22,720 bases of DNA, from the NCBI GenBank assembly GCA_041609995.1, contig JBFIPU010000039.1:1-22720 (forward strand). Direction: 5' to 3'. The translations under genes and the position numbers were made by a program. Shown one piece after another: positions 7,213-13,905 of this stretch (positions are counted from its first letter, which is position 1; the number at the start of each line of letters is the position of its first letter). The notes under the pieces were generated by a model. It ran no database searches and was not told the origin of the DNA. It was given only the letters and a program-made list of their open reading frames with translations. The DNA is from JABDOU01 sp041609995. Lineage in GTDB: Bacteria > Actinomycetota > Acidimicrobiia > Spongiisociales > SHLN01.

Positions 7213-8250
7213 TCAGCTGCTGCGGACCAGATCGCGAGTCGGCGCGGGGGGACGTGCCGCAGGCGCGAGACGGGCGCATGCCTCGAGGACGGATAGCGCG
7301 GCGATGGTGGACTCTGCCCCCCGATTGTCGTTGGCGCCCGTGTCTGTCAGCCCATCGCGACCTCCACCGGTGGCGGGATCGTATATTTCGACGCCGACGT
7401 CGTTGACGCCCGCAAACCAGCGTCCGCACCTCAGGACGGCTTCGCGCCACCTCTGATCACCGGTGACGTGCCAAGCCCGTTCCGCGGCTGCGGCCAGAGC
7501 CATCGGTTCGATCGGTTGCTGGTCGAAGCCGGGGCCGCCATCGTCTTCCACGGCCTGACCTCCCACCGGTGTGAAGGAGTATCGATCTTCGAAGCGCTCT
7601 CGTGTTTCGAGCCAGTCGAGCAAGTCGAGACCCTGTTCGATGAGGTCGGTCCGTCCCAGAACCTGGCCGGCCGCCATCAAGCCATCGGGTATCCGGGCGT
7701 TTGCGTACGTCAGACGGGCCTCGGGCCAGGGCGTACGGAACGGCTCGAGGCCGGCGGCTGCCGAACGAGCGAGACGTTCGGCAAGCTCTGCGTGTTGGGG
7801 ATCGGTGGAGAGTGCTTGGGACCCGAGGGCGGCATAGGCATGCGGCCTCAGAAACGGAGACTCGAGCGTGGCGACCGCCCCCAGCGTCGCCGCGGCTGCC
7901 TGACGCCAGTCCGGGCGCGGCGCATGCACCGCCGCCACAGCCAGCGCCCAGATCCCCCGTCCCTGAGTGTCGTCCGGGCCGCCGTCGTCCGTCCACCGGC
8001 GCCGGTAGTCCATTCGGTTGTGGAACGTGCCGTCGGGACGGCAGGCGTCGATTACGAAGCCGGTGAGGGTGCCAATGGCCGGCAGTTTTTCGTCGCTGGG
8101 TGATTCGCAGAGAAGCACGAGGGCCCGGGAAACGTCATCGAGCGTGTAGCCGTGGTCCCGCCGGGGCAGCCCGTAGAAGCTGTGCTCGAACAGCCCGGTG
8201 TCATCGACGAGGTCGAGCAGGTGGTCGTATCGAGGCCGGGGAAGCCTCAT
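7213..8250 (-). CDS. Six-hairpin glycosidase-like protein of the glycosyltransferase operon
   Basis: 345 residues, read as an (alpha/alpha)6 toroid. It shows repeated helix pairs with conserved acidic and aromatic positions: DHGYTLDDVSRAL (32-44), DGTFHNRMDYRRRW (73-86), DDTQGRGIWALA (93-104), and later DRYSFTPVGG and FDQQPIEPMALAAA. Such domains bind or cleave oligosaccharides, and related sequences are, as I recall, fused to or adjacent to QX7E-type GT4 proteins in other bacteria (not checked). No signal peptide, so it would act in the cytoplasm. The ATG at 8250 overlaps the TGA of the upstream GT4 gene (ATGA, 4 bp), and the next gene follows after 5 bp; translational coupling is likely. 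Whether it is a hydrolase, a phosphorylase-like enzyme or a structural partner cannot be decided here. Confidence 0.72.
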   Translation of the reverse strand: MRLPRPRYDHLLDLVDDTGLFEHSFYGLPRRDHGYTLDDVSRALVLLCESPSDEKLPAIGTLTGFVIDACRPDGTFHNRMDYRRRWTDDGGPDDTQGRGIWALAVAAVHAPRPDWRQAAAATLGAVATLESPFLRPHAYAALGSQALSTDPQHAELAERLARSAAAGLEPFRTPWPEARLTYANARIPDGLMAAGQVLGRTDLIEQGLDLLDWLETRERFEDRYSFTPVGGQAVEDDGGPGFDQQPIEPMALAAAAERAWHVTGDQRWREAVLRCGRWFAGVNDVGVEIYDPATGGGRDGLTDTGANDNRGAESTIAALSVLEACARLAPAARPPAPTRDLVRSS

Positions 8251-9431
8251 ATTCGCTGACCGGCCGGGATCCTCTGGACACGGAGTACGTCGACCGCCAG
8301 TTGCTCGTACGCTTCGGCCACGCTGCTCCAGGACAACGCCGTGGCCAGCTTGCGCTGCGCCGAGAGCATTGTCTGGGTAGCGCCCGCCGACGAGAGCAGT
8401 GACTGCACTGCGCCGGCGAGAGCTTCGGGATCGTTGTGGGGCGTGGCCATGGCCGCACCTGCTGCGGCCATCTCTCTGGCGTGAGGGAAGGCGGTCGCTA
8501 CCACCGGCACGTTGGCGGCGATCGCCTCGACGAGAACGCCGGACACGACTTGCTCGGTCGATTCGTACGGCAGCATCACGACGGACGTCTGGCGGAGCAA
8601 CCCGGCCAGCGTCGACGGGTCGAGATACTCATCGACGAACTCGACGTTGTCTTCCAATCCGAGCCGCGCAACCCGATCTTCCAGGGATCGGCGGTAGGCC
8701 TCGCCGGCGGCGTCGAGAACTTTCGGATGTGTCCGACCGGCGATGATGTAACGAATGCTCGGGAACCTGCCACGCAGCCTGGCAGTTGCTTCGACAGCGA
8801 ACTCCAGGCCCTTGCCCGGGCCGATCAGTCCCCACGTCAATAGGGTCGGGCGGGAGGCGTACCCGTTGCGACTTCGGAGGTCGATGGCGTTGGTACCGTG
8901 GGGAATCACGATGGCCTCCGGGCCGGCGGTGTCGTAGCGGTCGGCCAACAATTGCTGGGCAGCTGCGCTCAGTACGACTGTCCGGTCTGACGCCGCCACC
9001 AATCGTTCCAGGATCTGACGTTGGAGGTCCGATGGGTTGGTGAGAACCGTGTGCAGGGTGGTGATGATGGGAGCGTCGATACGGGCAACCAGGTCGAGGA
9101 CCGATCTTCCGGAGTCCGGGCCGAAGATGCCGTACTCGTGTTGGATGACAACTGCGTCCATCTCGGAGAGCACCTTGGCCGCCGCCTCGACCGACGTCGG
9201 GTCGGCCGGGTCCATGTCGGCGATCACCTCCCGGCTCGTGTGGGCGGCATCATTGGCGTCCCTCACCCTGACCACGCCCAGCTCGCTCCCGGAGCCCCTT
9301 CCTCGTTCCATGGCAGACCGAAGGTTGGCCGTGAAGGAGGCCAAACCGCAGGTTGTCGGTGGGTAGGTGCTCACAAAACCGACGTGAGGCCAGGTTTTGG
9401 CAATAGTGAATTCAGCGGGCTTTGATGTCAT
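8247..9431 (-). CDS. GT4 family glycosyltransferase (QX7E subfamily)
   Basis: 394 residues, first gene of the minus-strand operon. Motifs in order are STYPPTTCGLASFTANL (21-37), VVIQHEYGIFGPDSG (94-108), TTLHTVL (124-130), IPHGT, LLTWGLIGPGKGLE (197-210, K207), RTHP with YRRSLEDRVARLGL, and VSGVLVEAIAANVPVVATAFPHA (296-318). The usual EX7E first glutamate is Q294, with E302 as the second. This combination (QHEYGIFG, GPGKG, QX7E) belongs to a distinct GT4-like clade. The frame is open upstream to 9785 but the sequence there is not family-like; the ATG at 9429-9431 is preceded by GAGGGGA. It shares a 4-bp ATGA overlap with the six-hairpin gene, so the two products probably work together. It is a paralogue of the gene at 3501-4658. 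Confidence 0.86.
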   Translation of the reverse strand: MTSKPAEFTIAKTWPHVGFVSTYPPTTCGLASFTANLRSAMERGRGSGSELGVVRVRDANDAAHTSREVIADMDPADPTSVEAAAKVLSEMDAVVIQHEYGIFGPDSGRSVLDLVARIDAPIITTLHTVLTNPSDLQRQILERLVAASDRTVVLSAAAQQLLADRYDTAGPEAIVIPHGTNAIDLRSRNGYASRPTLLTWGLIGPGKGLEFAVEATARLRGRFPSIRYIIAGRTHPKVLDAAGEAYRRSLEDRVARLGLEDNVEFVDEYLDPSTLAGLLRQTSVVMLPYESTEQVVSGVLVEAIAANVPVVATAFPHAREMAAAGAAMATPHNDPEALAGAVQSLLSSAGATQTMLSAQRKLATALSWSSVAEAYEQLAVDVLRVQRIPAGQRI

Positions 9432-9496
9432 CGAATTCCCCTCGAGATCAGGTGTCGGTTGACCCGTGCAGCACCTCACGAGTTTCACCGAAGTGG

Positions 9497-9532
9497 TTAG
9501 CCAGTTTACTAATTGGGGAGACGATTGGGGAG
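9497..9532 (-). promoter_or_regulatory. Candidate operator upstream of the glycosyltransferase operon
   Basis: On the plus strand TTAG-CCAGTTTA-CTAA (9497-9512) is an inverted repeat with 4-bp arms, and ATTGGGGAG occurs at 9512-9520 and 9524-9532 with a 12-bp period. The cluster lies about 65-100 bp upstream of the start at 9431 and is locally AT-richer than its surroundings. A binding site for a regulator of the operon is plausible but unproven. Confidence 0.3.
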
Positions 9533-9730
9533 GTCTCGTCGAATCTTCACGCTCAGTGGTCTTCGGCGTTGGCGGATGCAAACGAGCGCAGACCCGCCAA
9601 AGCACGCGTGTTCGTGTGTCGATGACCCGCCCATACACATGCTCTCGACTGACTCTTGCGAGGGGGACCTTGGCCAGAATCGTTCCGCACCTGTGGTACA
9701 CCGAGTTTGCTCGCGAGAGCCGACGCCTAG

Positions 9731-9764
9731 CTCGGTCCGGCCGAGCGCCGGCGGGAGACGCCGG
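9731..9764 (-). terminator. Two tandem hairpins downstream of the alkylation-repair operon
   Basis: CTCGG-N5-CCGAG (9731-9745) and CCGGCG-N5-CGCCGG (9748-9764) lie 28-61 bp beyond the ogt stop at 9792. Neither is followed by a T-run, so this may be a hairpin-only or processing site rather than a standard intrinsic terminator. Confidence 0.3.
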
Positions 9765-9791
9765 TGCCGGGAGGCCGCCCCGCATCGATGC

Positions 9792-10280
9792 TCACGCCGG
9801 TGCCTCGAGTTCGAGTAGTCGGATCTTGGCGTCGAGACCTCCGGCGAAACCGGTGAGGCTGCCGTCGCGGCCGACCACTCGATGGCAGGGAATGACCACC
9901 GACACCGGGTTGCGGCCGACGGCGGCTCCGACGGCGCGTGCAGCCGTTGGCCGCCCCAACTCCTCGGCCAACTCGCCATACGTGATGGTCTTTCCGAACG
10001 GAATCTCCTGGAGCGCTCCCCACACGGCCCGCTGGAATGCGGTTCCATCGAGGTCGAGCGGGATATCGAACGCCCGGCGGCTGCCGGCGAAGTACTCGTC
10101 GAGTTGTTCGGCCGCCTTGCGCAAGTAGGGATTCGAGTCGTCGGTTGTCAGCGGGTGGCCGAATCGAACCCGGCCCGGCTTGTCATCGGGCCAAAGGATG
10201 GCCTTCAGCCCGTTCTCCGATGCCACCAACGTGAGGTCGCCGACGGGAGTCGGCTTCTTGGCGACGGACAGGTTGCTCAT
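9792..10280 (-). CDS. ogt: Methylated-DNA--protein-cysteine S-methyltransferase (MGMT/Ogt)
   Basis: 162 residues. The DNA-binding and active-site block is complete: TAFQRAVWGALQEIPFGKTITYGELAEELGRPTAARAVGAAVGRNP, followed by VIPCHRVVG with the methyl-accepting cysteine, and GFAGGLDAKIRLLELE at the C-terminus. It irreversibly removes alkyl groups from O6-alkylguanine (and O4-alkylthymine) in DNA. The frame is open upstream, but the ATG at 10278-10280 is preceded by GAAGGAG at a proper distance and matches the family length. It overlaps the stop of the ada-alkA gene by 4 bp (ATGA), so both repair genes are co-transcribed and probably translationally coupled. Confidence 0.95.
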   Translation of the reverse strand: MSNLSVAKKPTPVGDLTLVASENGLKAILWPDDKPGRVRFGHPLTTDDSNPYLRKAAEQLDEYFAGSRRAFDIPLDLDGTAFQRAVWGALQEIPFGKTITYGELAEELGRPTAARAVGAAVGRNPVSVVIPCHRVVGRDGSLTGFAGGLDAKIRLLELEAPA

Positions 10281-11665
10281 GCTGCTCCTTCGAACCATAG
10301 GTGGGCGGCCGCAGTCGCCCGATACGGGCGCCAGGCTTCGGCCATTTCTGTCAATTGCCGCGTCGAGAGCGGCTGCGATCGGTTGGTGAGCTTGGCGGCT
10401 GCCTTGCGCAGTCCCAGATCCGAGGCCGGGAAGGCATCTTCGTGGCCGAAGGCGCGAGCGGCGATCAGATGCGAGGTCCACGGCCCGATGCCGGGCAACG
10501 CTTCCAGCGTCCGGGTGAGCTCATGCAACGCCTGCCCTCCGGCCATCGGAATCGACCCCGAATTCACGCCGGCCGCAAAACGACGGAGGGTCTCCTCCCG
10601 CCGGTGCGTGAGGCCGATGCCGGACAGATCCCCCTCTGCGATGTCGGCCGGAGAGGGGAACGTGTGGGTCAGCCCGTTCTCCAGCCTGGCCGGGATCGGA
10701 GTTCCCAGCCGCTGCACCAGCCGGCTCGTGATGGTGCCGGCGCCGCCCACCGATATCTGCTGGCCGATGATGATGCGAACCGAGATCTCGAATCGATCCC
10801 AAGCCCCGGGCATTGCCAGCCAAGGGCGGCGCCGGACCAGCTGGCCGATGGTCACATCGTGCCCGAGCGCCTCGGAGGCGGCCGGATTGGGAGAAGTCGC
10901 AAACAGCCGCTTCACCCTCGCCACATCGTCGACCAGGGAGCCAAAGGAGGCCAGGTGGGCAGTGACCGCCAGCGCGTCATCGGCAGCCGGCTCGACCTCC
11001 AACACCCCAGGGTGCCCGCACGAGACGATCGTGCGACGGTACCGGTCGTCGACTCGTTCGACACCGGGTATTGCCCGCAGACGGAGGTAGGCGAGAACGA
11101 GGCGGGCGGCGGGCGAGCCGGCGATGGTGAGCGTGAGGCCGCCGTCGGTGACGGTTCCCTGGTTGCGGCGACGCCGGGCCCTGAGCTCGGACGGGGTGAA
11201 CGAGAAGATGTCTCGGACGACCCGATTCATCTGGCGCACGCTGTTGAACCCGGATGCAAAAGCGATCTCGGTGATGGTGAGCCGCGTCTCGTCGAGCAGG
11301 CGACGTGCGAAATGGGCCCGGCGGGATCGAGCCACGAAATCGGGGGTGGCGCCGATTTCCTGCTCGAAGAGACGGCGGAGTTGACGGGACGAGTAGCCGA
11401 CTTCGGCCGCCAGCTCCTCCTCTCCGTGACGGTCGAGGTACCCATCCGAGATGAGCATCATCGCCCTGGCCACCTCGGGTGAATCCGTGGCTGCCGCCAC
11501 CTCCACCTGATCGGATCGACATTTGAGGCAGGCTCGGAACCCCCGGGCCTCGGCCGCCACAGGCGACGGCATGGCCCGCACGTTGCGGGCCGCCGGGCGA
11601 GCCGAGCAGCTGGCCCGGCAGTAGATGCCGGTGGTGACCACTGCCTGGAGCGGTTCGGGTTTCAT
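10277..11665 (-). CDS. alkA: Ada-AlkA fusion: methylphosphotriester-sensing AraC-type regulator with DNA-3-methyladenine glycosylase
   Basis: 462 residues in three parts. The Ada zinc domain (about 1-60) has TTGIYCRASC and GFRACLKC, with zinc cysteines C16, C20, C46 and C49; methylation of one of them by DNA phosphotriesters would switch the protein to an activator. An AraC-type double helix-turn-helix follows (about 65-170, with LAAEVGYSSRQLRRLF and ITEIAFASGFNSVRQMNR). An AlkA glycosylase domain completes the protein, with the helix-hairpin-helix LPGIGPWTSHLIAARAFG and a catalytic Asp in FPASDLGL. From the ATG at 11663-11665 only 15 residues precede the first zinc cysteine, against 37 in E. 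coli Ada, so the first helix of the sensor is missing. In-frame alternatives at 11683 (ATG) and 11692 (GTG) add only 6 or 9 residues. First gene of the ada-alkA/ogt operon, probably self-regulated. Confidence 0.9.
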   Translation of the reverse strand: MKPEPLQAVVTTGIYCRASCSARPAARNVRAMPSPVAAEARGFRACLKCRSDQVEVAAATDSPEVARAMMLISDGYLDRHGEEELAAEVGYSSRQLRRLFEQEIGATPDFVARSRRAHFARRLLDETRLTITEIAFASGFNSVRQMNRVVRDIFSFTPSELRARRRRNQGTVTDGGLTLTIAGSPAARLVLAYLRLRAIPGVERVDDRYRRTIVSCGHPGVLEVEPAADDALAVTAHLASFGSLVDDVARVKRLFATSPNPAASEALGHDVTIGQLVRRRPWLAMPGAWDRFEISVRIIIGQQISVGGAGTITSRLVQRLGTPIPARLENGLTHTFPSPADIAEGDLSGIGLTHRREETLRRFAAGVNSGSIPMAGGQALHELTRTLEALPGIGPWTSHLIAARAFGHEDAFPASDLGLRKAAAKLTNRSQPLSTRQLTEMAEAWRPYRATAAAHLWFEGAA

Positions 11666-11697
11666 GACGTGAGTCTCGCACATGCGTACCACAAAAG

Positions 11698-11717
11698 TCG
11701 GACATATTCGGACATCT
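11698..11717 (-). promoter_or_regulatory. Tandem 10-bp direct repeat at the ada-alkA promoter, candidate Ada operator
   Basis: The plus strand reads TCGGACATAT at 11698-11707, immediately followed by TCGGACATCT at 11708-11717, identical in nine of ten positions. It is 32 bp upstream of the ATG at 11665 on the minus strand. One helical turn per repeat suits the two helix-turn-helix units of an AraC-type protein such as Ada. It also lies in the spacer shared with the divergent HExxH gene. Confidence 0.45.
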
Positions 11718-11759
11718 CACATATGACGGATGATGGGGGGCCCTCTCACATGGATCCGG

Positions 11760-11765
11760 TAGGGT
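11760..11765 (+). promoter_or_regulatory. Candidate -10 element of the HExxH protein gene (leaderless)
   Basis: TAGGGT is followed by eight bases and then the ATG at 11774. This supports the ATG at 11774 over the further-upstream in-frame ATGs at 11723 and 11750, which would be upstream of the transcription start. No clear -35 is visible. Confidence 0.4.
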
Positions 11766-11773
11766 GCCCGGCC

Positions 11774-12385
11774 ATGAGGCCGCACAGCGAGAATCTGGCG
11801 CCGCCCGGCACAGGGGCGGTGGTGACGGTATCGAAGTCGTTCGGCGACCGCGCTCCAGATCTGGCCGGGATCGTGGCAGGTGCGATGCGCGCTGTGCTCG
11901 GGGACGACGTTCGGCTCGTGCACGCCAAGGTGAAGCGGGCAGGAAGTGTGACGGCTTTCGGCGTCGAGCACCGCGGCCAATTGTTCACCTTCAAGCAGAA
12001 GCAGCGAGCAGTTGCCTTTGCCCGGTCGAAAGGAGTGCGGTCGATGTCCAGGCTGTCGCGCCCGCCCGAGCCCGGCATCAAAGGTTGGGCCTACGACGGC
12101 ATCCCCTTCTCGGCGCTGCCGGGCTGTCGCTACCTGGTGTCGATCACCATCGGCTCCGACCGTCCCCTATATCCGGTGACGCTTCGGAATCGCAAGACCG
12201 TGCCCATCGAGCTGCACGACCCGACGGAGGAACTGGTGGCCATCGCCGCCCACGAGGCCCACCATTGCCATCAATATGTCAATGATCTCTCCCGGTCGGA
12301 GGTCGCCTGCGACCGGGCAGCGCTGGCCGTGTTGGACGACTATCGGGCGGGCGGTTTCGCCTATGGCACTCCGGTTCCCGCCTGA
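11774..12385 (+). CDS. Uncharacterised HExxH (putative zinc-metalloprotease-like) protein
   Basis: 203 residues, family not recognised. The C-terminal third carries IAAHEAHHCHQ, in which H160-E161-x-x-H164 is a zincin signature, followed by SEVACDRAALAVLDDY, where E176 could be the third zinc ligand (12 residues after H164). The surrounding sequence (ELVAIAAHE, and acidic residues and alanines after it) is typical of an active-site helix. The N-terminal part includes a basic stretch (FKQKQRAVAFARSKGVRSMSRLSR) and no signal peptide, so a cytoplasmic role is likely. The phrase YPVTLRNRKTVPIELHDPTEEL precedes the zinc helix. Other in-frame ATGs exist at 11723 and 11750; 11774 is preferred because of the TAGGGT promoter element. 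The stop is 8 bp from the stop of the convergent DUF1801 gene. Confidence 0.65.
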   Translation: MRPHSENLAPPGTGAVVTVSKSFGDRAPDLAGIVAGAMRAVLGDDVRLVHAKVKRAGSVTAFGVEHRGQLFTFKQKQRAVAFARSKGVRSMSRLSRPPEPGIKGWAYDGIPFSALPGCRYLVSITIGSDRPLYPVTLRNRKTVPIELHDPTEELVAIAAHEAHHCHQYVNDLSRSEVACDRAALAVLDDYRAGGFAYGTPVPA

Positions 12386-12393
12386 GCCCGGAG

Positions 12394-12777
12394 TCAGTCG
12401 GCCAGCCGTCGCCACCCGCCGGCACGGTTTCTCGCCACGATCGCACGCACCAGCTCGACCAGCGCACGGCGGTTCAGGGCGTCGCCCTGATAGACCTGCA
12501 CTGCTCGCGCCGTCTTGTTGCCGTGACCCTGGTTGATGATGCCCTCCGGGTCGGGGACGGTCGGGTCGTACAGGAACAGGTTGATGTGGTCCTTGGTCGC
12601 CAGGAGGGCGCAGACGTTCCCGTCGAGGACGAAGTACGGCTGAACCGAGCGTTTGATCGTCTCCTGGATCTCCGGATCAGCCGACCAGATGATCGCGCGC
12701 AACTCACGACAGACCTCCTGCTGCCATGCCGGCAACCCCTCGATATAGGCGTCGACGCCAGGGTGCGCTCTCCCCAT
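12394..12777 (-). CDS. DUF1801 domain-containing protein
   Basis: 127 residues, small cytoplasmic alpha/beta protein of the DUF1801 type (YdhG-like). The pattern fits the family: YIEGLPAWQQEVCRELRAII (11-30), DPEIQETIKRSVQPYFVLDG (34-53, the conserved W/K-P-F region), VCALLATKDHINLFLYD (55-71), and a C-terminal helix ALVELVRAIVARN. The molecular function of this family is not settled. The frame is open upstream to 12981, but the ATG at 12775-12777 has an unusually complete promoter directly upstream (TTGAAG, 17 bp, TACATT, 7 bp, ATG), which makes a leaderless start convincing. Convergent with the HExxH gene. Confidence 0.8.
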   Translation of the reverse strand: MGRAHPGVDAYIEGLPAWQQEVCRELRAIIWSADPEIQETIKRSVQPYFVLDGNVCALLATKDHINLFLYDPTVPDPEGIINQGHGNKTARAVQVYQGDALNRRALVELVRAIVARNRAGGWRRLAD

Positions 12778-12784
12778 TGATGAG

Positions 12785-12813
12785 AATGTAGGCACAGCCT
12801 CGTGTCGCTTCAA
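12785..12813 (-). promoter_or_regulatory. Promoter of the DUF1801 gene (TTGAAG-17-TACATT), leaderless
   Basis: On the minus strand the -35 TTGAAG (12808-12813) and -10 TACATT (12785-12790) are separated by 17 bp, and the ATG at 12777 follows 7 bases later. This is the best-formed promoter in the window and supports the short gene model. Confidence 0.6.
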
Positions 12814-12914
12814 GCGCCGGTCGCGCAGATCATGGGTTGAGCCGGTGGATGACGACGCGACAGCGGGCCGACTACGGAGCGTGGGGTTTTGCTGAAACGG
12901 CCGGACGCTCGTGC

Positions 12915-12956
12915 TAGACAGGGGGGTGGCGACCGTTCCCGGGAACGGTCGTTTTT
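12915..12956 (+). promoter_or_regulatory. Perfect 22-bp palindrome plus T-tract upstream of the pyrimidine operon
   Basis: Positions 12930-12951 form a perfect inverted repeat with 11-bp arms: CGACCGTTCCC followed by its exact reverse complement. It is followed directly by TTTTT at 12952-12956. A possible -10 (TAGACA, 12915-12920) lies ten bases upstream. It can be read as an operator overlapping a transcription start, or as an intrinsic terminator/attenuator ahead of the operon whose first gene starts at 13063. Confidence 0.55.
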
Positions 12957-13028
12957 CGCGCTCTGAGGGGGAAGCGGGCACCGTGGGCGGCTGCTCTCCA
13001 GGCCCAGCGCGGCAGGGAGAGATGGCGG

Positions 13029-13059
13029 TAGTGTTGAGGCGTCAAGCGATCATGGAGGG
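13029..13059 (+). promoter_or_regulatory. Candidate -10 (TAGTGT) and ribosome binding site of the pyrimidine operon
   Basis: TAGTGT at 13029-13034 begins a block (TAGTGTTGAGGCGT) that recurs nearly unchanged before the second LLM gene at 17939. GGAGGG at 13054-13059 is the ribosome binding site for the ATG at 13063. Confidence 0.4.
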
Positions 13060-13062
13060 CTT

Positions 13063-13905
13063 ATGGCCAACATTGTGCGAGCGGCGATCATTCAGGCCGA
13101 GTGGACCGGCGACAAGGACTCGATGATCGACAAACACGTGGAGCTCGCCAAGCAGGCAGCGGACCAGGGCGCCAAGGTGCTGTGCTTCCAGGAGCTGTTC
13201 TATGGCCCGTACTTCTGCCAGGTGCAGGAGAACGAGCATTTCGGATACGCCGAACCGATCCCTGATGGCCCAACCACGAAGCGGATGCAGGAACTGGCCA
13301 AAGAGACCGGCATGGTGCTGGTGGTGCCCATTTTCGAAGAGGAACAGGAAGGCTTCTACTACAACACCGCCGCCGTGATCGACTCGGACGGAACGTATCT
13401 CGGCAAGTACCGCAAGACCCACATCCCCCATGTGAAGGGGTTCTGGGAGAAGTTCTACTTTCGCCCCGGCAACATGGGCTATCCGGTCTTCGACACGGCC
13501 GTGGGCCGGATCGGCGTCTACATCTGCTACGACCGACATTTCCCGGAAGGATGGAGGGCGCTGGGCCTGGCCGGTGCCAAGATCGTGTTCAATCCTTCGG
13601 CCACCAGCCGAGGTCTCTCGATGTATCTGTGGAACCTCGAGCAGCCGGCGGCGGCGGTGGCCAACGAGTACTTCATCGGCGCCATCAACCGGGTAGGTCA
13701 GGAGCCGTACGGCGACAACGACTTCTACGGCTCCTCATACTTCGTTGACCCGCGCGGCCAGACGGTCGGAGAGGCGGCCAGCGACACGGACGAGGAAGTG
13801 GTCGTGCGGGACCTCGATCTCGACATGGTCGAAGAGGTGCGCCAACAGTGGGCCTTCTACCGGGACCGTCGGCCCGACGCGTATGAGCCGCTGGTGGCTC
13901 CCTGA
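13063..13905 (+). CDS. Beta-ureidopropionase (N-carbamoyl-beta-alanine amidohydrolase), nitrilase superfamily
   Basis: 280 residues, carbon-nitrogen hydrolase fold. The catalytic triad is visible: E44 (FQELFYGPYFCQ), K118 (KYRKTHIPH) and C155 (YICYDRHFPEGWRALG). The C-terminal part has NEYFIGAINRVGQEPYGDNDFYGSSYFVDPRG, typical of N-carbamoyl-beta-amino acid and N-carbamoylputrescine amidases. It would hydrolyse N-carbamoyl-beta-alanine to beta-alanine, CO2 and ammonia. The neighbouring dihydropyrimidinase makes this reading much more likely than N-carbamoylputrescine amidase. First gene of the operon; its TGA shares one base with the next ATG (TGATG), so translation is coupled. Confidence 0.88.
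   Translation: MANIVRAAIIQAEWTGDKDSMIDKHVELAKQAADQGAKVLCFQELFYGPYFCQVQENEHFGYAEPIPDGPTTKRMQELAKETGMVLVVPIFEEEQEGFYYNTAAVIDSDGTYLGKYRKTHIPHVKGFWEKFYFRPGNMGYPVFDTAVGRIGVYICYDRHFPEGWRALGLAGAKIVFNPSATSRGLSMYLWNLEQPAAAVANEYFIGAINRVGQEPYGDNDFYGSSYFVDPRGQTVGEAASDTDEEVVVRDLDLDMVEEVRQQWAFYRDRRPDAYEPLVAP

Larger units (their letters stand above)
9432..9791. other. Intergenic region upstream of the glycosyltransferase operon
   Basis: This 360-bp gap holds no credible gene; open frames on both strands are Arg/Cys/Ser-rich and unlike known families. Nearest the operon it contains possible control elements: an inverted repeat TTAG-N8-CTAA at 9497-9512 and two copies of ATTGGGGAG at 9512-9520 and 9524-9532. 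Near the other end, two hairpins follow the ogt stop codon. Confidence 0.5.

Noticed and set aside
7208..7450. N-terminal extension of the second GT4 gene
   Set aside because: The extension is Arg-rich and overlaps the six-hairpin gene in another frame; the ATG at 7207 begins a typical Rossmann strand.
9432..9785. N-terminal extension of the GT4 gene up to 9785
   Set aside because: Arg/Ser-rich sequence without family similarity; the ATG at 9431 has a ribosome binding site and a family-like N-terminus.
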